A program made the position numbers and the translations under genes. The notes beneath the pieces were generated by a model that made no database searches, was not told the DNA's origin, and saw only the letters and a list, made by a program, of their open reading frames with translations. A DNA stretch of 40,688 bases from Acidocella sp. (GTDB lineage Bacteria > Pseudomonadota > Alphaproteobacteria > Acetobacterales > Acetobacteraceae). The stretch spans positions 1 through 40,688 of the forward strand of contig DAIDJU010000010.1 of NCBI GenBank assembly GCA_027451225.1, written 5' to 3'. Of the stretch, positions 1-9,203 are shown one piece after another (position 1 is the stretch's first letter; each line of letters begins with the position of its first letter).

Positions 1-815
1 GCCAGCGCCACCACGATGCCGCCGCGCGCCGAGCCGTCCAGCTTGGTCACGATCAGCCCGGTCAGGTCCACCATCTCCTTGAAGATGCCCACCTGCGTCA
101 CGGCGTTCTGGCCGGTGGTGGCGTCCAGCGTCAGCAGCGTGGCATGCGGGGCGGAGGCGTCGAGCTTGCGGATCACGCGGATGATCTTGCGCAGCTCCTC
201 CATCAGCGCGGTCTTGTTGTGCAGCCGCCCGGCGGTGTCGATCAACAGCACATCCGCGCCGATCTTCTGCGCCCGGCTCAGCGCGTCATGCGCCAGCGAG
301 GCCGGGTCGGTATTGGCCGGGGCCGTCACCACCTCCACGCCCGAGCGTTGGCCCCAGACCTGGAGTTGCTCCACCGCCGCCGCGCGGAAGGTGTCGCCCG
401 CCGCCAGCACGCAGCTCAGCCCCGCCTGCTTGTAGCGCGATGCAAGCTTGCCGATGGTCGTGGTCTTGCCCGCCCCGTTCACCCCGGTCATCAGGATGAC
501 ATAGGGCTTATGGGCACGGTCAATCTCCAACGGCTTGGCCACGGGGGCGAGAACCTTGCCGATCTCGCCACCCAAAGTCTCTCGAATTTCCTCGGCGGTG
601 ACTTCCTTGCCGAAGCGCGTGGAGCGGAAGCTCTTGATCACCCGCGCCGCCACGGCGGTGCCGAGATCGGCGGCGATCAGCTGCTCCTCCAGCTCCTCCA
701 GCGCCTCGTCATCGAGCTTGCGCTTGGTGAACACGGCGGCGATGTTGCCGGTAAGCTTGGCCGCAGAGCGGGACAGCCCGGATTTGAGCCGGGAGAAGAA
801 AGACGACACAGCCAT
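1..815 (-). CDS. ftsY: FtsY, signal recognition particle receptor (partial, C-terminus beyond window)
   Basis: SRP-receptor GTPase that docks ribosome-SRP complexes at the inner membrane for co-translational membrane protein insertion. Reading the minus strand from ATG at 815 gives an uninterrupted frame of about 271 residues to the window edge. The start is a short basic/helical segment, then an N domain (about 35-100), then the G domain. Visible GTPase motifs are GVNGAGKTTT (about 111-120), DTFRAAA (about 141-147), DTAGR (about 193-197) and TKLDGSARGG (about 257-266). The long acidic A domain of E. coli FtsY is absent, as is usual in alphaproteobacteria. It starts 3 bases after the dapF stop, so dapF-ftsY is probably one transcript. 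Identification is secure; only the extreme C-terminus is missing. Confidence 0.96.
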   Translation of the reverse strand, partial: MAVSSFFSRLKSGLSRSAAKLTGNIAAVFTKRKLDDEALEELEEQLIAADLGTAVAARVIKSFRSTRFGKEVTAEEIRETLGGEIGKVLAPVAKPLEIDRAHKPYVILMTGVNGAGKTTTIGKLASRYKQAGLSCVLAAGDTFRAAAVEQLQVWGQRSGVEVVTAPANTDPASLAHDALSRAQKIGADVLLIDTAGRLHNKTALMEELRKIIRVIRKLDASAPHATLLTLDATTGQNAVTQVGIFKEMVDLTGLIVTKLDGSARGGIVVAL

Positions 816-818
816 TTG

Positions 819-1640
819 TTACACCAGATCCGGCAATTCGCCCGCGAAGGCTGTTTCAGCGGGGCCGCGCATCAGCACATGCCCGTTCTCGGCCCAGGTA
901 ATGAGCAACTCGCCGCCATCCATCACCACCGTGGCCTGCCGGCCGGTGAGGCCGCGCCGATGCGCGTTCACCAGCGCCGCACAGGCGCCGGAACCGCAGG
1001 CGAGCGTCAGCCCCGCCCCACGCTCCCACACCTTCAGGCGGATGCGGCTGGGGCTCTCGATCAGGGCGAAGCCGATATTGGCGCGCTCGGGGAACATCCG
1101 GTGTGTCTCCAGCTTCGGGCCGATCAGCTCGATCGGCAGATGGGTGAAGCCATCGACGAAGAAAGTGGCGTGCGGATTGCCCATGGAGCAGGCGGCGGGG
1201 TCGGTGGCGGGGCCAAGCGCCAATTGCAGATGCAGCGTATCCGCAGGACCAGCGAGCGGGATATCGCCCCATTCCAGAAGCGGTATGCCCATATCCACCT
1301 CGACCAGCCCCGGCCCCAGGATCTCGGCCCGCAGCAGGCCGGAGATGGTGCGGATGGTCACGCGGCGCTCGCCGGTTTCCTCGGCCAGCAGGGCGGCAAC
1401 ACAGCGCGTGGCGTTGCCGCAGGCGCCGCTCTCCGAGCCATCGGAATTCAGGATGCGCATGAAGGCATCGGCCCCGGCTTCATCGGGCTCGATGATGACG
1501 AGCTGGTCGCAGCCCACGCCGAGGCGGCGGTCGGCAATGTGGCGGATGGCGGCGGTGGAGAGGTTCAACGCCGTGGTGCGGGCATCCAGCACCACGAAAT
1601 CATTCCCCGCGCCATGCATTTTTAGAAAGTGAAGCGGCAT
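819..1640 (-). CDS. dapF: Diaminopimelate epimerase
   Basis: PLP-independent racemase that converts LL- to meso-diaminopimelate for lysine and peptidoglycan synthesis in the cytosol. The 273-residue product has the family's normal length. The N-terminal MHGAGNDF, the first catalytic cysteine in ACGNATRC (C74), [16 protein letters not shown], and the second catalytic cysteine in ACGSGAC (C215) are all present. The start at 1640 gives the expected [15 protein letters not shown]-terminus. The gene lies directly upstream of ftsY on the same strand. Many alphaproteobacteria have a radical-SAM methylthiotransferase gene (mtaB/miaB-like) between the two; here it is missing and the two genes are 3 bases apart. 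Confidence 0.97.
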   Translation of the reverse strand: MPLHFLKMHGAGNDFVVLDARTTALNLSTAAIRHIADRRLGVGCDQLVIIEPDEAGADAFMRILNSDGSESGACGNATRCVAALLAEETGERRVTIRTISGLLRAEILGPGLVEVDMGIPLLEWGDIPLAGPADTLHLQLALGPATDPAACSMGNPHATFFVDGFTHLPIELIGPKLETHRMFPERANIGFALIESPSRIRLKVWERGAGLTLACGSGACAALVNAHRRGLTGRQATVVMDGGELLITWAENGHVLMRGPAETAFAGELPDLV

Positions 1641-1743
1641 GGCCCTAAATTAGCGCGCCGCGCCCGGGGCGGCAAACCCGCCCCCGCAAATTGCTGCCCC
1701 GCCAAGCCAGGGGCTTGAACTGCAACCAATAAAAGTTCGCCGC

Positions 1744-1778
1744 AAAAAAATGCCGCCTTTTTTGTGAAAAAGGCGGCA
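1744..1778 (-). terminator. Rho-independent terminator of mreB
   Basis: A 12-bp stem with a 4-base loop (TGCCGCCTTTTT...AAAAAGGCGGCA, 1751-1778) is followed, read on the minus strand, by seven T (complement of 1744-1750). It lies 25 bases after the mreB stop. The upper stem is pure A/T and the lower stem pure G/C. The spacer between stop codon and stem has an AAAAGTTTTTTGG box, a layout seen again after acs. Confidence 0.85.
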
Positions 1779-1802
1779 TCCAAAAAACTTTTATAAGGTT
1801 TT

Positions 1803-3647
<1,845 letters not shown>

Positions 3648-5435
3648 TCAACTCCCCGCGATCGCCGCCGCCACGCGGCGCACGAAGGCCGAGGGGTCCT
3701 CGGGCAGATCGCCCTCCTGCAGCTTGGCGAGGTCCAGCAGCAGCCCGGCCTCGTCCGCCACGCTCTCACGCGCGCTCAAGGCCTGCACCAGCTTGTGGCT
3801 GGGGTTGATCTCCAGCTTCGGCGGCAGGCCGAACACCGGGCGGCCCGCGCGGCGCAGCAGGCGCTGCATGGCCAAGTCCGGCCCGCCCTCGGCCGCCACC
3901 AGCATGGCGGGGCTATCCTGCAAGCGAGTGGAGGCCAGCACGGCGGAGACCTTACCCTCCAGCGCCGTGCTCAGCTTCTCGCACAGGGCCTTCACCGCCT
4001 CGTCCACCTCGGCGGCCTCGAACAACGAGCCAGCCTGGGAGACGCTGGTGAGCTTCTTCTCCTTGTAGGTGCCCAGGCGCGCGGGCCAGAAGGCGTCGAT
4101 GGCGTCGGGCAGCAGCAGCACCTCGAATCCCTTGGCAGCGAAGCCCTCGAGCTGCGGCGAGGTCTTCAGATGCGCCGCCTCGCCCGCCAGATAGTAAATC
4201 GCCTCCTGCCCTTCCGGCATGCGGGCGATGTACTCGTCCAGCGTGGTCGAGCCCTCCTTGGTGGACTCGAAACGCAGCAGCGCCGCGATATCCGCCGCGT
4301 GGCCGGTATCCTCGTAAATGCCTTCCTTCAGCACCGAGCCGAAATTCTCCAGGAAGGCCTTGAAGCTCTCGGGCTCCTTCGCCTTGGCCTTCAGCTCGGA
4401 GAGCACGCGGTTGATGAGCGCCTTGCGGATCTTGTCCAGCACCGGGGTGGCCTGGAGCAGCTCGCGGGAGACGTTCAGCGGCAGATCCTCGGTATCCACC
4501 ACGCCGCTCACGAAGGAGAGCCAGTGCGGCAGCAGCTCCGCCTGGTCGGTGATGAACATCCGCTTCACGTGGAGCCGGACCTTGGAGTCCCGCGCATCCT
4601 CAACCGGCATGAACGGTTTGCTGGAGGGGATGAACAGCAGCGCCGAGAATTCCAGCGTGCCTTCCGCGCGCCAATGGATCGTGGCCCACGGGTCATCGAA
4701 CTGATGCGCCACGTGGCGGTAGAAATCGGCATAGTCCTCGGCCGAGACCTCGCTCTTGGCCCGCCGCCACAGCGCCGTGCCCTTGGTCACGGGCTTGAAC
4801 GCGCCATCTTCCTCCAGCTCGATGGGCAGCGCGATATGGTCTGCCCATTTGCGGATGACGGTTTCCAGGCGGATCGGCTCCAGGAACTCCTCGGCATCGG
4901 GCTTGATGTGCAGGAGGATGGTGGTGCCGGGGGCTTCACGGGTCGCGCTCTTCAGCGTGTACTGGCCCTTGCCGTCCGAGACCCATTCCCAGGCCTCGTC
5001 ATGCCCGGCCTTGCGGGAGATCACCTCAACCTTATCCGCCACCATGAAGGCGGAGTAGAAGCCCACGCCGAACTGGCCGATCAGGCTCGGGCGGTCCTCG
5101 GGTTTCTTCTCGGCCAGGGCGGAGGTGAAGGCGGCGGTGCCGGAGCGGGCGATGGTGCCCAGATGATCCGCCAGCTCCTCCTTGGTCATGCCGATGCCGC
5201 AATCCTCGATGCGGATGGTCTGCGCCAGCTTATCCGCCGAGAGGCGGATGGCCGGGTTCTCGGGCAGGGCCAAAGCTTCGTCCGAGAGGGCGAGAAAGCG
5301 GCGCTTATCCGTGGCGTCCGCCGCGTTGGCCACCAGTTCGCGCAGGAAGATCTCGCGGTCCGAGTAGAGCGAATGCACCACAAGGTCGAGCAGGCGGCCA
5401 ACCTCGGTGCCGAAATTACGTGTTTCTTCAGTCAT
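3648..5435 (-). CDS. htpG: Molecular chaperone HtpG (Hsp90)
   Basis: Dimeric cytosolic Hsp90 ATPase that remodels client proteins, usually with DnaK. The 595-residue sequence carries the GHKL-type N-terminal ATPase: [12 protein letters not shown] (about 30-41, with the catalytic Glu and Mg-binding Asn), EDCGIGM (about 77-83) and GQFGVGFYS (120-128). The middle-domain catalytic loop follows ([11 protein letters not shown]), then the C-terminal dimerisation domain. It is slightly shorter than the E. coli protein (624), mostly through trimmed loops, with no visible break. The ATG at 5435 is preceded by CGAGGA at good spacing. An RpoH-like promoter lies just upstream. Confidence 0.97.
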   Translation of the reverse strand: MTEETRNFGTEVGRLLDLVVHSLYSDREIFLRELVANAADATDKRRFLALSDEALALPENPAIRLSADKLAQTIRIEDCGIGMTKEELADHLGTIARSGTAAFTSALAEKKPEDRPSLIGQFGVGFYSAFMVADKVEVISRKAGHDEAWEWVSDGKGQYTLKSATREAPGTTILLHIKPDAEEFLEPIRLETVIRKWADHIALPIELEEDGAFKPVTKGTALWRRAKSEVSAEDYADFYRHVAHQFDDPWATIHWRAEGTLEFSALLFIPSSKPFMPVEDARDSKVRLHVKRMFITDQAELLPHWLSFVSGVVDTEDLPLNVSRELLQATPVLDKIRKALINRVLSELKAKAKEPESFKAFLENFGSVLKEGIYEDTGHAADIAALLRFESTKEGSTTLDEYIARMPEGQEAIYYLAGEAAHLKTSPQLEGFAAKGFEVLLLPDAIDAFWPARLGTYKEKKLTSVSQAGSLFEAAEVDEAVKALCEKLSTALEGKVSAVLASTRLQDSPAMLVAAEGGPDLAMQRLLRRAGRPVFGLPPKLEINPSHKLVQALSARESVADEAGLLLDLAKLQEGDLPEDPSAFVRRVAAAIAGS

Positions 5436-5460
5436 GCGGTCCTCGTTCTGATGGCGCGTT

Positions 5461-5489
5461 ATTTATGAAAACCGGACCGGCTCTCCAAG
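5461..5489 (-). promoter_or_regulatory. Candidate RpoH (heat-shock sigma) promoter of htpG
   Basis: On the minus strand, CTTGGAG (5489-5483) and TTCATAAAT (5469-5461) are separated by 13 bases. This resembles the proteobacterial sigma-32 pattern CTTGAAA - 11 to 15 - CCCATNT, with an imperfect -10. The predicted start lies about 18-20 bases before ATG and leaves room for the GAGGA ribosome site. htpG is a classical sigma-32 target, which supports the reading. No experimental support is available here. Confidence 0.4.
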
Positions 5490-5551
5490 AGGGTGGCGGC
5501 GCGCGAGCGGCGCTGTTATGGGCGGGCCGCAACCAGTTCACGGAGTTTCCC

Positions 5552-6016
5552 ATGGCCGCCAGCGCCAGCTTCATCCGCCTCAACCGCGCCGATCTTACCG
5601 ATCTCGTTACCGCCGCACAGGATGACGACCCGCGCGCCTTGGCTAATTTTCTGGCCGAGACCGGCACCTCGGTGGCCGAGTATGACGGCGATGGCGAGAT
5701 CTTCTCCGTGCTGCTGCCGGTCCTGTCGGACGATTACGATATCGACCTGGAAACCAGCGAGAACGCGACCCTGGCGGATATCGCCGAAGCAACCGACGCG
5801 CTGGTCTTCATCCTCACCCAGGATGACAAAGAGCGTTATCTCGATCAGCTCGCCCCGGAGGAGTTCGACGCCGAGGAGCTGGCCGAGCTGTACGAGGACT
5901 TCACCGAGGAAGAGGCCGACGGCGCGGGCGAGGCGATGCTGGCGGCCATCGGCGCGCTGCACCAGGCGCTCGGCGAGACCGACGCCGAGCACGTCATCGT
6001 GGTGACGGCCGGCTAA
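5552..6016 (+). CDS. Conserved-looking acidic protein of unknown function
   Basis: I do not recognise this 154-residue protein. ATG at 5552 is preferred over the longer ORF start because CGGAG lies 6 bases upstream and the extension to 5420 would run through the htpG promoter. The product is soluble-looking, without a signal peptide, membrane segment or cysteine. It is strikingly acidic in the second half (an Asp/Glu-rich stretch at about 105-130, PEEFDAEELAELYEDF and beyond). The N-terminal half has a mixed alpha/beta pattern. It is transcribed divergently from htpG with 116 bases between, so the two could share regulation. The 3' end abuts the MITE-like palindrome. Confidence 0.7.
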   Translation: MAASASFIRLNRADLTDLVTAAQDDDPRALANFLAETGTSVAEYDGDGEIFSVLLPVLSDDYDIDLETSENATLADIAEATDALVFILTQDDKERYLDQLAPEEFDAEELAELYEDFTEEEADGAGEAMLAAIGALHQALGETDAEHVIVVTAG

Positions 6017-6088
6017 GAGACTGTTTGCAAAGCCTACTCTGGCGGCCGTCCAGGGGCGACTCGCCAGAGCGACTTTTCAAACAGCCTC
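6017..6088. mobile_element. MITE-like 72-bp palindromic element with TAA flanks
   Basis: The outer arms GAGACTGTTTGCAAAG (left) and GAGGCTGTTTGAAAAG (reverse complement of right) match at 14 of 16 positions. After a 3-4 base variable patch, both arms continue with CTCTGGCG. The centre is a 15-20 base loop. TAA occurs directly on both sides (6014-6016 and 6089-6091), consistent with a 3-bp target duplication of the T-N-A type used by some IS5-family subgroups (IS1031/IS427). No transposase is present. It lies exactly between the stop codons of two convergent genes; the left TAA is itself a stop codon. It might also act as a transcription terminator. Confidence 0.6.
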
Positions 6089-6091
6089 TAA

Positions 6092-6994
6092 TTACACGTT
6101 CGGCACCGACGAGCCGGGGGCTGGCGGCGTGAAGGGCGGCGCCACCACCGGCTCCGGTGCGTTGGGCTCGCTGGCGTTGAGCGCAATGCCCGCCCCCAGC
6201 GATTTCGCCATCTCGGTGGGCACCAGAATGGTCACGCCGCGATCCTTGTTCATGTCGTAGATCAGCCCCATCTGGCGGATCTGCAACGCCACCGGATTGT
6301 TGGCGTAGATATGAGAGGCGTCGGCGATCTGCTGGGCGATCGCGACCTCGGCGCTGGCCAGGGTCACGCGCGCCTCTTTCTCCTTCTCGGCCTGGGCGTT
6401 GCGGCTCATCGCGTCGTTCAGCTCGGGCGGGATCTTCACGTCGCGGATCTCCACCGCGATATCGCCAATGCCCCAGCCATCGGTCTTGCGGGCGATCAGC
6501 GCTTGCAGCTTCTCGTCCACCGTCTCGCGGCTGGCCAGCAGCTCCGAGAGCCGGGTGGCGGAGATCACCTCGCGCAGGCTCGTCTGCGCCACCTGGGCGA
6601 CCATGTTGCGGTAATCCGTAAGCTCGGTGGCGGCGCGTTTCACGTCCGTCACGCGCCAGAACAGGATGGAGTCCATGGTCACGGAAACCGCGTCGGCGGT
6701 CAGCGTGTCCTCGGCCGAAATGCGCGTGGATTGGCGGCGGGTGTCCACCACCGTGTAAACATTCTCAAAGGCCGGGATGAGGAAATACAGCCCCGGCCCG
6801 CGCACCCCGGCAAAGCGCCCGAGGAACAGCACCACCGCGCGCTCCCACTCGGCGCAGGTACGCAGCGTGATGCCGAGGATGATGCCGAGGGCGATCAACG
6901 CGATGCCGATGGCCGTCTGCTCTAGGAAGTAGATGCACGCCGCACCAATGGCGACGAAGAAGACAGCGATCAGCGTGACAGCATTATTGTTCAT
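6092..6994 (-). CDS. Slipin / stomatin-like SPFH (band 7) membrane protein
   Basis: Membrane-anchored scaffold of the prohibitin-stomatin family, thought to organise membrane microdomains or modulate proteases. The 300-residue protein begins with two hydrophobic segments (about 5-24 and 28-45). The SPFH domain follows with slipin hallmarks: ERAVVLFLGRF, GPGLYFLIPAFE, VDTRRQ, and the coiled-coil entry RNAQAEKEKEARVTLA. A Pro-rich tail ends the protein. ATG at 6994 is chosen over the ORF-track start (7174) because CCAGGAGG lies just upstream and the longer version would overlap the divergent rmuC. No NfeD-type partner gene is adjacent, although slipins are often paired with one. Confidence 0.9.
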   Translation of the reverse strand: MNNNAVTLIAVFFVAIGAACIYFLEQTAIGIALIALGIILGITLRTCAEWERAVVLFLGRFAGVRGPGLYFLIPAFENVYTVVDTRRQSTRISAEDTLTADAVSVTMDSILFWRVTDVKRAATELTDYRNMVAQVAQTSLREVISATRLSELLASRETVDEKLQALIARKTDGWGIGDIAVEIRDVKIPPELNDAMSRNAQAEKEKEARVTLASAEVAIAQQIADASHIYANNPVALQIRQMGLIYDMNKDRGVTILVPTEMAKSLGAGIALNASEPNAPEPVVAPPFTPPAPGSSVPNV

Positions 6995-7074
6995 GCGGGC
7001 CTCCTGGCTTTTGCTCCCTACGCTAGCACGCAACGGTTTTGCCTGCGACTCGTTCTCCCTGCTACCGGGTGGGC

Positions 7075-8619
7075 ATGGATACTGACGTGCTGATGACATT
7101 CGTGGCGGCTGTTCTGGCCCTGGCGGCGGCGATTCTGGCGGGGCTGGCCTGGCAGGCGGCGCGCAACGCCCCACAGCGCCTGGGGCTGGCGCTGGACAGG
7201 GTGCTGGCCAATGAGCGCGCCGAGGCCGAAACCACCCGCGCGCATCTGCTGGCGGCGGAAGGGCGGCTGAACACCACGATCCAGACCGGCACCACCGAGG
7301 CGCTCTCCCGCGCCTTCAGCCAGATTTCCGCCGCCACCCAGAACGTGGCCGCCACCGTGGACAGCCTGCGCCGCCAAGCCGCCGAGGACGCGCAGAAAAC
7401 CGCGCTGGCGCTGGAGACGCGCCTGACCGCCATCCAGGCCAGCATGGCCGAGGCGCAGAACAACAACGCCACGCAGATGCGCGCCACCACCGAAACCATG
7501 ATCGCCACGCTGGACCAGCTCCGCCGGCAGGCCAGCGAGGATTCGCAAAAAGCCACCCAGGCGCTGGAGGCGCGCCTTGTCGCCATCCAGACCGGCATGG
7601 CCGAGGCGCAGAACAACAACGCCACGCAGATGCGCACGACCATCGAGACCGTGGCCGCGACGCTGGACGGGTTGCGCCGCCAAGCCGCCGAGGATGCGCA
7701 GAAAACCGCGCAGACACTGGAGACGCGCCTGACCGCCATCCAAAGCTCGGTGAACGAGAAGCTGCACGAGGCGGTGGAGCAGCAGATGACCGCCAGCTTC
7801 GCCCGCGTGCTGGAGCAATTCGCCCAGGTGCAGCAGGCGATGGGCGAGGTTCAGGCAACGGCGGCGCAGATCGGCGATCTCAAGCGCCTGTTCTCCAACG
7901 TGAAGACCCGCGGCGGCTGGGGCGAGGCGCAACTCGGCGCGATGCTGGAGCAGATCCTGCCCCCCGGCGCGTTCGAGCGGAATTTCGCGGTGAAGGACGG
8001 GGCACGCGAGCGGGTGGATTTCGCCCTGCGCATGCCGGCGCGGGAAAAACTCTGGCTGCCGATGGACGCCAAATTCCCCACCGAGGATTACGAACGCCTG
8101 CTCGCCGCCGCCGACGCCGCCGATAACGAGGCCGAGCGGACCGCCCGCGACGGCTTGGCCGTGCGCGTGCGGCTGGAAGCCAAGAAGATCCGCGAGAAAT
8201 ACATCTCCCCGCCGGAGACGGTGGATTTCGCCGTGCTGTATCTGCCCAGCGACGGGTTGTTCGCCGAGGTGGCGCGCATCCCCGGGCTCATCGACGATGT
8301 GCGGGCGAAGGAGAAGGTGATCGTGCTCGGCCCGACGCTGCTGCCCGCCATGCTGCAAACCATCCATCTCGGCCATGTCACGCTGGATTTGGAAAAGCGC
8401 GCGGGCGAGATCGGCAAGCTGCTCGGCGCCACGCGCGGCGAGATGGTGAAGATGGACGACGTCCTCGCCAAGCTCGCCGCCAATGCCAGCGCCATGAGCA
8501 ACAACATCGAGAAGGCCCGCGTGCGCACCCGCGCCGTGAGCCGCGTGCTGCGGACCGTGGAGATGGTGGAAAGCTCCACCGCCCAGGCGCTGCTCGGGCT
8601 GGAAGCCGAGGAGGAATGA
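7075..8619 (+). CDS. rmuC: DNA recombination protein RmuC family
   Basis: RmuC proteins are coiled-coil proteins with a restriction-endonuclease-like core that limit inversions between short inverted repeats. The 514-residue product has an N-terminal hydrophobic anchor (about 5-28), a long coiled coil (about 45-260) and the conserved RmuC core. Motifs in the core are NVKTRGGWGEAQLG, LWLPMDAKFP, VDFAVLYLPSDGLF and the C-terminal helical tail. ATG at 7075 gives the anchor directly after the start; the track's 7039 start adds 12 unlikely residues. The coiled coil contains 51-residue (153-bp) tandem repeats at 7366-7750. The stop overlaps the start of the next gene by 4 bases (ATGA). Confidence 0.93.
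   Translation: MDTDVLMTFVAAVLALAAAILAGLAWQAARNAPQRLGLALDRVLANERAEAETTRAHLLAAEGRLNTTIQTGTTEALSRAFSQISAATQNVAATVDSLRRQAAEDAQKTALALETRLTAIQASMAEAQNNNATQMRATTETMIATLDQLRRQASEDSQKATQALEARLVAIQTGMAEAQNNNATQMRTTIETVAATLDGLRRQAAEDAQKTAQTLETRLTAIQSSVNEKLHEAVEQQMTASFARVLEQFAQVQQAMGEVQATAAQIGDLKRLFSNVKTRGGWGEAQLGAMLEQILPPGAFERNFAVKDGARERVDFALRMPAREKLWLPMDAKFPTEDYERLLAAADAADNEAERTARDGLAVRVRLEAKKIREKYISPPETVDFAVLYLPSDGLFAEVARIPGLIDDVRAKEKVIVLGPTLLPAMLQTIHLGHVTLDLEKRAGEIGKLLGATRGEMVKMDDVLAKLAANASAMSNNIEKARVRTRAVSRVLRTVEMVESSTAQALLGLEAEEE
7366..7750 (+). repeat. In-frame 153-bp tandem repeat inside rmuC (about 2.5 copies)
   Basis: Units start at 7366, 7519 and 7672, each encoding LRRQA(A/S)ED(A/S)QK and, in the two full units, ending in an ATLD(Q/G) segment; the third unit is cut off after about 26 residues. 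The stretch MAEAQNNNATQMR is identical in the first two units, with nearly identical DNA (GAGGCGCAGAACAACAACGC in both). The 51-residue period does not break the helical heptad pattern severely, so it most likely lengthens the coiled coil. Confidence 0.9.
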
Positions 8620-9203
8620 ACCCGCGCCGCCGCGCTCTGCTCGCCTTGCCCGTGCTGGCCCTTGCCGGGTGCCATCACGATCTGTCCCCGCAGGATGTGA
8701 GCGTGCGCGGCCTGATCCCGGATCTCGCCTTCACCATGACCGCCGCCGCCACCGGCCAGACCGTGACGGCGGCGGATCTGCGCGGCTACGTCACGCTGCT
8801 TTATTTCGGCTACACCCATTGCCCGGATGTCTGCCCGGCGACGCTGTATAACCTCCAGCGCATCCAGGCCCGCATGGGGGCGGCGGCTTCCAAGGTGCGC
8901 GTGCTGTTCGTTACCGTGGACCCGGACCGCGATACCCCCGCTTTGCTGGCGCAATACGCGGCGTTGTTCGGCACGAATGTCACCGGGTTGCGCGGCACGC
9001 CGGATGCGCTCTACGCCCTGGCGCGGCGCTACCGCGTGGTGTTCTCGGTGAGCAAGGAGCCCAGCTACACCGTCACCCATTCGGCGGCGGTGTATGTGTT
9101 CAACGCAAGGGGACAGGCGGAATTCATCATCGCCGGGCTGGACACGCCCCGGCCCGACCTCGATGGCATCGCCCGCGATCTGCGCGATGTGGCCTCTGAA
9201 TAG
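8616..9203 (+). CDS. SCO1/SenC family copper chaperone (lipoprotein)
   Basis: Periplasmic thioredoxin-fold protein that delivers copper to the CuA/CuB sites of terminal oxidases. It has 195 residues with a lipoprotein signal (LALAGC, Cys19), so it is probably anchored on the outer face of the inner membrane. The copper ligands are CPDVCP (C69, C73) and a distal His in YTVTHS (H155), with the typical FGYTHCPD and VTVDPDRDTP signatures. It is translationally coupled to rmuC through ATGA. No oxidase genes lie next to it, so the target oxidase is not visible here. A role as thiol reductase or redox sensor is the alternative known for this family. Confidence 0.93.
   Translation: MNPRRRALLALPVLALAGCHHDLSPQDVSVRGLIPDLAFTMTAAATGQTVTAADLRGYVTLLYFGYTHCPDVCPATLYNLQRIQARMGAAASKVRVLFVTVDPDRDTPALLAQYAALFGTNVTGLRGTPDALYALARRYRVVFSVSKEPSYTVTHSAAVYVFNARGQAEFIIAGLDTPRPDLDGIARDLRDVASE

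Noticed and set aside
144-1625. 493-residue plus-strand ORF opposite dapF and ftsY
   Set aside because: It crosses two well-supported minus-strand genes and has no domain; a high-GC artefact.
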